A stretch of DNA of 64,000 nucleotides from Weeksella massiliensis (GTDB lineage: Bacteria > Bacteroidota > Bacteroidia > Flavobacteriales > Weeksellaceae). This document shows positions 1 through 7,578 of this stretch, piece by piece (position 1 is the stretch's first letter; each line of letters opens with the position of its first letter). Location of the stretch: positions 1-64,000 of the forward strand of contig CCMH01000003.1 of NCBI GenBank assembly GCA_000751595.1, read 5' to 3'. A model generated the notes under the pieces. The model ran no database searches. It was not told where the DNA came from and was given only the letters and a program-made list of their open reading frames with translations. Made by a program: the position numbers and the translations under genes.

Positions 1-110
1 CAGTTAGTGGGATACTACCGAAAAAACATATATTTTCTTTCTTTGTACTATAAATTATAGAAATACTTACTATATATACATTTAAATTTAAATTGAATTT
101 GCTACCTATG

Positions 111-3100
111 TTAACCCTTAGAAAGTTCACTCGCTAGCATCTCGGCTTGTTTTAATACAGTTTCAGTCGCTAGTAATTGCATATCTGGTGGATATCCATA
201 TTTACGCAATAATCGTTTTACAGCCACTTTCAGCTTTGCACGAACGCTCTCTTTAATATTCCAATCAATACTTGCGTTTTGTTTTATTGTGTTGGTTAAT
301 TCAACCGCAAGTTCACGTAACTTTTCTTGCTGAAGCAATTCTTTAGCACTGTCATTATTAGAAACTGCTGTGTAAAAAGCATACTCGTATTCTGTTAAGC
401 CCAACTTCTTAGGTTCATTATCCATTTCAACAATATCTTTACTTAAATTGATCAGCTCATCAATAACTTCAGCAGCTGTTAGAATTTTATTATGATGGCG
501 ATTAATTGATTGCTCCAACATTTCTAGTAACTTCTTACTTTGCACTAAATTGGTTTTAGCTCTGGATTTTATTTCATCATTCAATAATTTTTTCAAGACT
601 TCCAACGCCACATTTTTATGTGCCATATCTTTCAATTCCATCAAGAATTCATCAGACAAGATAGAAATATCAGGTTTCTTAATTCCTGCTGCATCAAACA
701 CATCTATCACTTGATCTGATACCAAAGCTTGATCAATTACTTGTCGAATAGTTGTTTCAATCTCTTCATCTGTTTTACCAGATCCTGTAGTATCAAACTT
801 TGCTAACCTTGCTTTAACGGCCTGGAAGAATGAAATTTCATCTTTAGCATCCATCGCTTGATCGTGTGGAATAGCAATAGCAAATGCTTTAGACAAAGCA
901 GTTACTTCATCAATATATCTTTTCTTGCCATCCTCTAGGCCTAAAATATGATCTTCGGCTGCTAAAATCAAGGACAGTTTTTTAGATGTATCGGCATCAA
1001 AATAATCTTCATAAGGGAAACCATGATACATGGCAGAAATCACTTCAATTTTTTCCAACATGATTGCGACGGCCTGTTCTTGTGCTACTGCTGGATCACC
1101 TTTTCCACCTGCATCTGAATAAAAAGCAAGAGCCTTTTTCAAGTCAGAAGCAATCCCTAAATAATCTACGATTAAACCTCCGGGTTTATCTTTATACACA
1201 CGGTTAACACGAGCAATCGCTTGCATCAAGTTATGCCCTTTCATAGGTTTGTCGATATACAAGGTATGCATACTAGGAGCATCAAAACCTGTTAACCACA
1301 TATCACGAACAATTACTAATTCTAATTCATCATTAGGATCTTTCATACGTTCGGCTAACATTCTACGCTGGTCTTTGGTCGTATGGAATTTTGCCAATTC
1401 AGGACCATCAGAAGATGCAGAAGTCATAATTACTTTTATCTTTCCTTTTTTCAAATCATCCGAGTGCCATTCAGGTTTTATAGCAATAATCGCATTGTAC
1501 AATTCAGCCGCAATTCTACGACTCATCGACACAATCATTCCTTTCCCTTGAAACACTTCCTGACGTTGCGTAAAATGACCGACAATATCAGCAGCTATAT
1601 TTTCAACACGTTGTTTCCCTCCTATTAAGGCTTCTAACTGTGTCCATTTACTTTTGGCTTTTTGAGTGGATGTTAAATCCTCTTGGTCTAATTCATCATC
1701 TAACTCATCTACTAATTCCTTACCTTCTTCGGTTAGTTTTACTTTGGCTAATCTACTTTCATAAAAAATACGAACCGTTGCACCATCTTCTACAGCTTGC
1801 GCAATGTCATAGATATCTACATAATTACCGAATACTGCTGGTGTATTAACGTCTGTACTTTCAATTGGTGTTCCTGTAAAACCTAAATAGGTCGCATTGG
1901 GTAAAGCATCACGCATATATTTAGCAAAACCATAGACTATTTTTTTACCAATTACATTTCCGTTCTCATCCTTATCATCAACCGTTTTCGCACTAAAACC
2001 ATACTGTGTACGGTGTGCCTCGTCTGCTATGACAATGATGTTTTCTCTAGCCGATAATGTTTCAAAAACGTTACCTTCTTCCGGTTGAAATTTTTGTATC
2101 GTCGTAAAAATAACACCACCTGAATTAACTTTCAACAAGTCTTTCAATTGCTTACGATCCGTCGCTTGAACAGGATCTTGACGCAACAATTGCTTCGATG
2201 CTGCAAATGTGTCGAATAGCTGATCATCTAGATCATTACGATCCGTGATCACTAAAACCGTTGGATTATCTAAGGCTAATACAATTTTACCTGTATAAAA
2301 CACCATAGACAAGGATTTACCCGAACCTTGTGTATGCCAAACCACACCACCTTTACGGTCGCCTTCGGGTTGATTTTTCACACCAGGTAAACCATAGCTT
2401 TCTGGAGATTCATTTAATAAATTCCCCTCCGCTGGAGGGGTGCCCGTAGGGCGGGGTGGTTCAAATGCAGGATGAAGGTTCAACATTTCCATCACCTCAC
2501 CCAATTTAAACATGATGTCATTTACTGGAATATGTATTACTTTCAGTCCCAATTCTTCTAAGAACTGATCTCTAATTGCATCATACTCCACCTTATCATC
2601 ATGACTTGAGCCGTCAATCTCGATAACCACTTGACAATTGCTACAATAAAAATCAACTATATAGTTTCCTATTATTTTTTGTCTGTCAAAATCTAATCCT
2701 TTGAACTGCTTATTTTTTACTTGATTCCAAAATAATACTTCGGATAAATTTCCCGCTTGTCGCAATTCTTTTGCTCTTTCCTTTAAAGCTGGATTGTAGG
2801 GTAGGGAGAAGTAGTTGCTGCTATTTCTACCACCCCGGCTTTCAGCCACCCCTCCAAAGGAGGGGAATTGACCTCCTTGATTTGCGATCCCCCCTCTATG
2901 GGAGGGGAATTTTTTGGAGTATCCAGCAGCACGCATCGTAGATTCTACCGCACGATTTACTGCATAATATTGGTGATACGCTGCTAATTTCTTTACTGTT
3001 TGAACGGTAACAATACCTTCAGCGTCTTCTTTTCTAAATTTTTCAAAAACCACAAAATGTCTGACCAAATCCAATAATACGGTTGGTTGCAACATTCCTT

Positions 3101-3797
3101 TAATTAATGTTTCTAATTGGCTGATTTGTTTTGATGCTTCGGAAATACCATCTGTTGTTTTCCAAGCCATAAAACGACTCAAACCTGCTGAGATCGTTCC
3201 AGCTTTTGCTTCCAATCCATCAGAAATAACCGAAAAAGCATTGAAAGTAAACAATGATGAAATCATTGCTTTATAGGTTTCTATTTGACGAAAGGCAGAC
3301 TGAATGGTGGTTTTATCATCCGTAGCGTTCTTTAATTCGATAACAACTAATGGTAAACCATTGACAAAAAGGATAATGTCTGGTCTTTTATTTACTCCGT
3401 TTTCAACAATTGTAAACTGGTTGACTACTAAAAATTCGTTGTTTAATGGATTTTCAAAATCTATTAAAAACACACGATCCCCTCGTTCTTGCCCATCTAC
3501 ACGTTTGGTAACCGGAATACCTTCCGTTAGTAAACGGTGAAATGTTTCGTTATTGGATAACACATCAGGGGAAGCAATGCGAAAGATCTGCTTCACTGCA
3601 TCTTGTTGTGCATCAAGAGGAATCATTGGATTAATACGTCGAACTGCATTTTCTAAACGTTGTTTTAAAACTACCTCTTCAAATGATGTTCTTTCCATAT
3701 CTGCTGCATCAGGAGCCAATTGAACCCCATTGATATAGGTATATCCTTGGTGTTCTAATAATGCTATAGCGAGTTGTTCAATTTCGTTTTCGGTCAT
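111..3797 (-). CDS. hsdR: Type I restriction enzyme subunit R (HsdR) with an internal DUF559 domain
   Basis: Motor and nuclease subunit of a type I restriction-modification complex; it cleaves unmodified DNA after ATP-driven translocation. The N-terminal RecB-like nuclease is visible as D140, then E154-L-K156, followed by a QxxxY motif at 171-175. The helicase part has Walker A (HTQGSGKS, W487 just before it) and a DEAH box. At 1228 residues it is about 180 longer than the usual ~1040. The excess is residues about 295-478, between nuclease and motor: two Pro/Gly-rich stretches translated from hairpin repeats, with a DUF559 domain (about 334-440) between them. Removing it leaves a normal HsdR. 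It is the last gene of the operon and starts 1 bp after the higA-ImmA stop codon. The frame is intact; whether the enzyme still works is unknown. Confidence 0.95.
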   Translation of the reverse strand: MTENEIEQLAIALLEHQGYTYINGVQLAPDAADMERTSFEEVVLKQRLENAVRRINPMIPLDAQQDAVKQIFRIASPDVLSNNETFHRLLTEGIPVTKRVDGQERGDRVFLIDFENPLNNEFLVVNQFTIVENGVNKRPDIILFVNGLPLVVIELKNATDDKTTIQSAFRQIETYKAMISSLFTFNAFSVISDGLEAKAGTISAGLSRFMAWKTTDGISEASKQISQLETLIKGMLQPTVLLDLVRHFVVFEKFRKEDAEGIVTVQTVKKLAAYHQYYAVNRAVESTMRAAGYSKKFPSHRGGIANQGGQFPSFGGVAESRGGRNSSNYFSLPYNPALKERAKELRQAGNLSEVLFWNQVKNKQFKGLDFDRQKIIGNYIVDFYCSNCQVVIEIDGSSHDDKVEYDAIRDQFLEELGLKVIHIPVNDIMFKLGEVMEMLNLHPAFEPPRPTGTPPAEGNLLNESPESYGLPGVKNQPEGDRKGGVVWHTQGSGKSLSMVFYTGKIVLALDNPTVLVITDRNDLDDQLFDTFAASKQLLRQDPVQATDRKQLKDLLKVNSGGVIFTTIQKFQPEEGNVFETLSARENIIVIADEAHRTQYGFSAKTVDDKDENGNVIGKKIVYGFAKYMRDALPNATYLGFTGTPIESTDVNTPAVFGNYVDIYDIAQAVEDGATVRIFYESRLAKVKLTEEGKELVDELDDELDQEDLTSTQKAKSKWTQLEALIGGKQRVENIAADIVGHFTQRQEVFQGKGMIVSMSRRIAAELYNAIIAIKPEWHSDDLKKGKIKVIMTSASSDGPELAKFHTTKDQRRMLAERMKDPNDELELVIVRDMWLTGFDAPSMHTLYIDKPMKGHNLMQAIARVNRVYKDKPGGLIVDYLGIASDLKKALAFYSDAGGKGDPAVAQEQAVAIMLEKIEVISAMYHGFPYEDYFDADTSKKLSLILAAEDHILGLEDGKKRYIDEVTALSKAFAIAIPHDQAMDAKDEISFFQAVKARLAKFDTTGSGKTDEEIETTIRQVIDQALVSDQVIDVFDAAGIKKPDISILSDEFLMELKDMAHKNVALEVLKKLLNDEIKSRAKTNLVQSKKLLEMLEQSINRHHNKILTAAEVIDELINLSKDIVEMDNEPKKLGLTEYEYAFYTAVSNNDSAKELLQQEKLRELAVELTNTIKQNASIDWNIKESVRAKLKVAVKRLLRKYGYPPDMQLLATETVLKQAEMLASELSKG
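2421..2911 (-). repeat. Composite hairpin-repeat/DUF559 element embedded in hsdR
   Basis: Two GC-rich double-hairpin repeats lie in opposite orientation at 2421-2460 and 2829-2869. Each has a CCCCTCC-nnn-GGAGGGG stem followed by a second short stem and a GGGGTGG end. A third, single hairpin of the same kind is at 2888-2909. Between them is the code for a DUF559 domain (Vsr/PD-(D/E)xK-like). Its key residues are present: the Glu of SEVLFW, the Asp of VDFYC, and VIEIDG followed by SSH. The whole unit is read through in the hsdR frame without a stop. The layout resembles REP elements flanking a nuclease gene. Similar repeats near DUF559 genes in Bacteroidota are recalled from general knowledge and were not checked. 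Confidence 0.85.
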
Positions 3798-3798
3798 A

Positions 3799-4899
3799 TC
3801 ATTCGTTGGAGTTATTAAAGTTTAGTTTAAGAAAAAACTGCCTTCCTTGTGAATAATGTATAATTTCTTTCTTTTGTAAACGTCCAATAATTATAGCAGG
3901 ATGTGTATTGAATTTCTTAGCAAATTCCACAATTTCTCTCTCAGTCAGATCTTCATTTTTCAAAACTTCATTTTCCTGCTCTTCAGAAAACGTCCATTTT
4001 ACAGCAAAATCATCGGCTTCCTGCTCTTTCTGTTTATCATAATCAGAATATTCTATATCTTCTAAGAAGATCTCTTTTTTTCCGTGTAATAAAACGTGTC
4101 CAATTTCATGGAAAAAGGTAAACCAAAAACGATCATTTTGGTTATAACGTCCTGTTAGTTGAATTACAGGATGATTATTAATCCAACGAGTTGCTCCACT
4201 AATAGGTGCTTGTTTTACACAAGGTGTATAAATTATTTTTACCCCCGCTTTTAGACACAATTGCTGTAATTGCACAAAGAAATCTTGTGGGTGTGCAGCC
4301 ATTACATTTTTTATGTCCGAAAGCTGATTTATCAGTAATTGCTTATCGAAAGCTGGCGCTTCTATTCTATTGGCTTGTAGTTCCCCTTGCCGTATCCAAG
4401 CTGATAAGGCATGAGGATTACTAGTATTGTGCAATGAAATTCTAAAAGCAACCTTTAATTGTTGCTTATAGAAATATTCTTCCCAAGCTTCAGACGAGCT
4501 TAATCCAAAGTACTTAAATAAGTGAACGACTTTTTCCTCTACTTTTCGCGTAGGTATTATCCAACCTAATTTTGCCATTTCAGCATATGGAAAAGCACGT
4601 GCCCAATCTTTTGCTAAGGCTATAACAGATTGTCGTTTTTGGCGAGCAATATATTCATCATATTCATATTGTTGTTTTAACCAAAAACGGGCAGGAATTT
4701 GTAAAACATCTTCAAACAAAATAGCCATATCAGAAGTAATGGCACTTTCTCCTTTGAGTACCGCATTAATCGTTTTTTCTGGTTTACCTGTACGAATAGC
4801 AAATTCTTTAGGTCCCATGTTTATTTCTTCTAATTTCTCAGCTAAAGTTTCTCCAGGGTGGAATGCGATATCTAGAATGAATTCATTTTGTGGTATCAT
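3799..4899 (-). CDS. HigA-type antitoxin fused to an ImmA/IrrE metallopeptidase domain
   Basis: The N-terminal ~90 residues are a HigA-like XRE helix-turn-helix (HPGETLAEKLEE, then GKPEKTINAVLKGE). The C-terminal half is an ImmA/IrrE zinc peptidase domain with HEIGH at 264-268 and a likely third ligand in the KEQEADDF segment (about 294). At 366 residues it is far longer than a stand-alone HigA (~100). It follows the higB-like toxin gene by 21 bp and precedes hsdR by 1 bp, so it is probably co-transcribed with both. In this family the HTH part normally binds the promoter and neutralises the toxin; the peptidase part could control antitoxin or repressor turnover, which is inference. Confidence 0.88.
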   Translation of the reverse strand: MIPQNEFILDIAFHPGETLAEKLEEINMGPKEFAIRTGKPEKTINAVLKGESAITSDMAILFEDVLQIPARFWLKQQYEYDEYIARQKRQSVIALAKDWARAFPYAEMAKLGWIIPTRKVEEKVVHLFKYFGLSSSEAWEEYFYKQQLKVAFRISLHNTSNPHALSAWIRQGELQANRIEAPAFDKQLLINQLSDIKNVMAAHPQDFFVQLQQLCLKAGVKIIYTPCVKQAPISGATRWINNHPVIQLTGRYNQNDRFWFTFFHEIGHVLLHGKKEIFLEDIEYSDYDKQKEQEADDFAVKWTFSEEQENEVLKNEDLTEREIVEFAKKFNTHPAIIIGRLQKKEIIHYSQGRQFFLKLNFNNSNE

Positions 4900-4920
4900 A
4901 ATTTACTTCTTTAAGTGTTA

Positions 4921-5253
4921 TTAATGATAATCTTTAATTTCAATAACCTCTACTCCAAGTATTTCTACCCAAATATATTTACCGTGTTCGTCTGTAGGAA
5001 TAGGGTTTTCATGTGGTTTAAAAATTAAACGGTAGGGATGGTCTAAGTCGCATGCCCATTGCCCTTTTCTATCACCAACGAGTTCATGGAACCGTCCTGG
5101 CAAATGCCTCACATCTTCTAATGTTTCTGCAACTCTCAAATCAGATAAACGTTGAAGTAATTTCTTACCTCTCACTTGCCCTAATTCTTGAAAACACTTT
5201 CTTTGATCGTTAGCTATTTTTTTTAATTTTTTATCACCAAATGTTATATTCAC
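4921..5253 (-). CDS. higB: HigB/RelE-family toxin
   Basis: A 110-residue protein of the RelE/HigB fold, normally a ribosome-dependent mRNA endonuclease. Family signs are the N-terminal KKLKKIANDQ helix, the LEDVRHLPGRFHEL segment, and the WACDLDHPYRLIF core strand with its conserved Arg. Toxin upstream of antitoxin is the higBA order. It lies inside the type I restriction operon, 64 bp after hsdS, so it may act as an addiction module for the restriction locus. That role is inference. Confidence 0.85.
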   Translation of the reverse strand: MNITFGDKKLKKIANDQRKCFQELGQVRGKKLLQRLSDLRVAETLEDVRHLPGRFHELVGDRKGQWACDLDHPYRLIFKPHENPIPTDEHGKYIWVEILGVEVIEIKDYH

Positions 5254-5317
5254 TGCAAAGATACAATTTTTTGTATTATTTTAAATAACACTTTCTGTAA
5301 ATTATTTTTTTACAAAC

Positions 5318-6406
5318 CTAGATCTTCACCCTCACCTCGCCACAATTCGACAAGCTCACCTCGCCGCTCATTAACTTTGGTAATAAGGTATCGCGTAGTT
5401 GGGTTAGGGTTTGGATTTGTTTTGAGTTTTCTTTTATTTTATTGAAATACACATTTGTCATATTTTCAAATATTGTTAAACTTTCAGCTGGTGGTAATTT
5501 AATTTCAATTTCTTTAATATCAGATTGACGAATTAAGGGCTGTGTACTACCCACATCATAATTATCTAATTTTGAAAACTTTAAAATAAAATAAATAAAA
5601 TTGTAATAATTAATTGGTTTGATAACAAGAGTATTATCCGATAACCATACTTTTTCATTTTCAACTCTAAAAACTTTACCTAAAGTTCCTACTCTACCTG
5701 TATAGATAATTTTTTCATCGAATATAAATTCATTTGTTCTCCCTATTTCACCATTAGCTCCAAGAATTGGATATTTCCCTGTTTCAATGAAACTTTCCTT
5801 TTTTAGTCCTTTTCCACTTCCAATTGAAATTAATTTTTCCATTTTCACTTCCTCCCAATCCTCTTTTGCTTCTCCTTCGACAGGCTCAGGACAGCGTTCA
5901 ATAAACCACTGACGGAATAAAGTTTCTGCTAATGCCTCTAAGGTTTGGTTTTGTTCGTGTAATAGGTCGATTTTATCATCCAAACTCGACAATACCGATG
6001 CAATGGCTTTTTGCTCGGGAAGTGGGGGAAGTTGGATTTCGATTTCATTAATTACAGGAACAGTTAAACTCGGAACTGCAGAACCTACATTCAAATTTTC
6101 ATAATCAATCAATGTTAATTGATAAAAAAGATATTTTGGAAATACTTTTGATTTATCAATTTTAGACCAAAACATTGTATCAACAGTCCAAAAAGGGCTA
6201 TCTTGAAACATAATATTATTCAAAGAACCTTTTCGAGGTATCAAAATAGATTCATCATCATAAAGATAGGCATCTACATATCTCATAATTCCACCACTAC
6301 CCAAACAAGGGAAATTTCCTTCGTTTAGTTTCTTATGATCTTTACCATATTTAATTTCTAAAACGGAACCCAACTTTTCATTAACCCAGGTACTATTCTC
6401 CATCAT
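5318..6406 (-). CDS. hsdS: Type I restriction-modification specificity subunit (HsdS)
   Basis: DNA-recognition subunit with two target-recognition domains (about residues 5-115 and 183-300). Each is followed by the conserved helical spacer that starts at IEIQLPPLPEQKAI in the first half and IEIKLPPAESL in the second. It decides the sequence methylated and cut by HsdM and HsdR. The start overlaps the rhuM-like gene by 14 bp; the second Met (6403) is an equally good start. Two short insertions of a TTCGACA(G/A)GCTCA-type repeat are translated: RCPEPVEG near residues 171-178 in the central spacer, and SLSNCGEV close to the C-terminus, where an 11-bp direct repeat (GGCGAGGTGAG) flanks it. At 362 residues it is slightly short for the family. 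Confidence 0.95.
   Translation of the reverse strand: MMENSTWVNEKLGSVLEIKYGKDHKKLNEGNFPCLGSGGIMRYVDAYLYDDESILIPRKGSLNNIMFQDSPFWTVDTMFWSKIDKSKVFPKYLFYQLTLIDYENLNVGSAVPSLTVPVINEIEIQLPPLPEQKAIASVLSSLDDKIDLLHEQNQTLEALAETLFRQWFIERCPEPVEGEAKEDWEEVKMEKLISIGSGKGLKKESFIETGKYPILGANGEIGRTNEFIFDEKIIYTGRVGTLGKVFRVENEKVWLSDNTLVIKPINYYNFIYFILKFSKLDNYDVGSTQPLIRQSDIKEIEIKLPPAESLTIFENMTNVYFNKIKENSKQIQTLTQLRDTLLPKLMSGEVSLSNCGEVRVKI
5343..5366 (-). repeat. Short TTCGACAAGCTCA-type repeat in the hsdS 3' end
   Basis: In the coding direction GGCGAGGTGAG occurs twice, separated by a 13-base core containing CTTGTCGAATTG. The unit adds 24 bp (8 codons) just before the last four hsdS codons. The core matches the TTCGACAAGCTCA repeat type seen between genes in many bacteria (from general knowledge). 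The flanking direct repeat suggests insertion with target duplication, or slippage. Confidence 0.6.
5871..5894 (-). repeat. Short TTCGACAGGCTCAGG-type repeat in the hsdS central spacer
   Basis: CCTTCGACAGGCTCAGGAC on the plus strand is translated in hsdS as the PEPVEG segment, inside the linker between the first spacer helix and the second target-recognition domain. It belongs to the same repeat type as the copy near the 3' end of the gene. It keeps the frame and adds about eight residues to a linker whose length sets the spacing of the two half-sites. Confidence 0.6.
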
Positions 6407-7259
6407 TCCCCTTTTTTATTTTACTCAATACATCCTTACACAAGCTATCCATTCGGGAAAAAGCAAACCACTTTTTTCCTAAATCTTTTAGCGAAGCACC
6501 AATATGGTACAGCTCCTTTTCATCAATGATTAAAAAGCGGTCGTGGCTTTGTTTAAACAATTCTGCTTTTACCTCAGGATATTGTGCATTGTGTTTTTCT
6601 AAATCTAACCGAAGCTGTTGGCTAATAGTTGCCGTATAGATATTGGCTTTCACATTCTTTTTCCTTTTACTTAATAAAGTCAACACCGTGTCGTCCACAT
6701 AATTATCGATAAGGAGAATAGAGGATTTGGCATTTCGTACCAGATCAGACACAAAGTTGTAAGCATCAAACACCTGTCCATTGAAGAAAACGCCTTGATT
6801 AGGAAGTTGATGAGATTTGATCTGTAAAGATATGATATCCATTTTCTTACTGAGCCCGTCCACCCGGTTTTCAACTCGATCCATACGTTGATTCAGTGCA
6901 TACCCTTTTAATAAATACTCTCTCAATACGTTCGTAGCCCAAATTCTAAACTGAGTACCCTGCTTTGATTTAACGCGATAACCAACAGAGATAATTACAT
7001 CGAGGTTATAGAACTCTATCATTCTTCGCACGGTTCTATTTCCTTCTTTTCGAACTGTCAAGGATTCCTTGACAGTTGCCTTTCTATCTAATTCTCCTTC
7101 CTTATAGCAATTGTTGATATGTAAGCTTATATTTTGCTTCGTTTGATTAAAGAGTTGAGCCATTTGCTCTTGAGACAGCCAAACAGTTTCTCCTTCTATG
7201 ATTACTTCAATCCGTTCTGGTAAATCATCCGATTGGTAGAGTATAATTTCGTTGGTCAT
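6393..7259 (-). CDS. RhuM-family protein with a C-terminal PLD-like domain
   Basis: The N-terminal ~110 residues match the virulence RhuM family (ETVWLSQEQMAQLF, NLDVIISVGYRVKS, FRIWATNVLREYL), a KilA-N/Bro-N-like DNA-binding relative. A short coiled stretch (about 120-145) leads to a C-terminal half with a phospholipase-D-like signature, HDRFLIID, which is HxKx4D with Arg for Lys. Such genes are often found inside type I restriction operons. Function is unproven; a regulatory or nuclease role is possible. The start lies 7 bp after the orf6N stop and the end overlaps hsdS by 14 bp, so it is translationally coupled in the operon. Confidence 0.85.
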   Translation of the reverse strand: MTNEIILYQSDDLPERIEVIIEGETVWLSQEQMAQLFNQTKQNISLHINNCYKEGELDRKATVKESLTVRKEGNRTVRRMIEFYNLDVIISVGYRVKSKQGTQFRIWATNVLREYLLKGYALNQRMDRVENRVDGLSKKMDIISLQIKSHQLPNQGVFFNGQVFDAYNFVSDLVRNAKSSILLIDNYVDDTVLTLLSKRKKNVKANIYTATISQQLRLDLEKHNAQYPEVKAELFKQSHDRFLIIDEKELYHIGASLKDLGKKWFAFSRMDSLCKDVLSKIKKGNDGE

Positions 7260-7266
7260 AGGACTC

Positions 7267-7578
7267 TTAATTGAATTTAAAAATAACAGACAGCATCGCT
7301 ACACCTTGCTCTGTAAAAGCATAGGGATTTACAGCGGAATGTTTTAACGATTCGAACCGGTCGCAATTTGCGACCAGTTCATCTTTTTCTTGGGTATTCA
7401 ATTGAAAACGAAATGTTTCGGGAAACCGGTCAATGTTCTGTTTTACTTGCTCATTTAATCTTTTTACTTCCACCTGGTACATTTCTGCCAGATCTCTGTC
7501 GAACATAACTTGTTTCCCCCGAATCGTAAAAATTCGGTTTTCTATATGTTGTTGGGAAAGGGTTAAATCTTTACTCAT
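7267..7578 (-). CDS. ORF6N-domain protein, C-terminally short
   Basis: A 103-residue protein that is almost only an ORF6N domain (FTIRGKQVMFDRDLAEMYQV, RFPETFRFQLN, YAFTEQGVAMLS), a DNA-binding module of phage and mobile origin. The family usually continues after the VAMLS segment into a helical C-terminal part. Here the frame stops six residues later, so the gene may be a truncated remnant or a minimal form. It overlaps the hsdM stop by 4 bp (ATGA), giving coupled translation. Confidence 0.8.
   Translation of the reverse strand: MSKDLTLSQQHIENRIFTIRGKQVMFDRDLAEMYQVEVKRLNEQVKQNIDRFPETFRFQLNTQEKDELVANCDRFESLKHSAVNPYAFTEQGVAMLSVIFKFN

Noticed and set aside
1249-1849. Plus-strand frames opposite hsdR
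   Set aside because: Shadows of the hsdR coding sequence; no recognisable protein.
2421-2911. A complete insertion sequence in hsdR
   Set aside because: There is no transposase and no target-site duplication was found; the unit fits a REP-like repeat with a DUF559 domain better.
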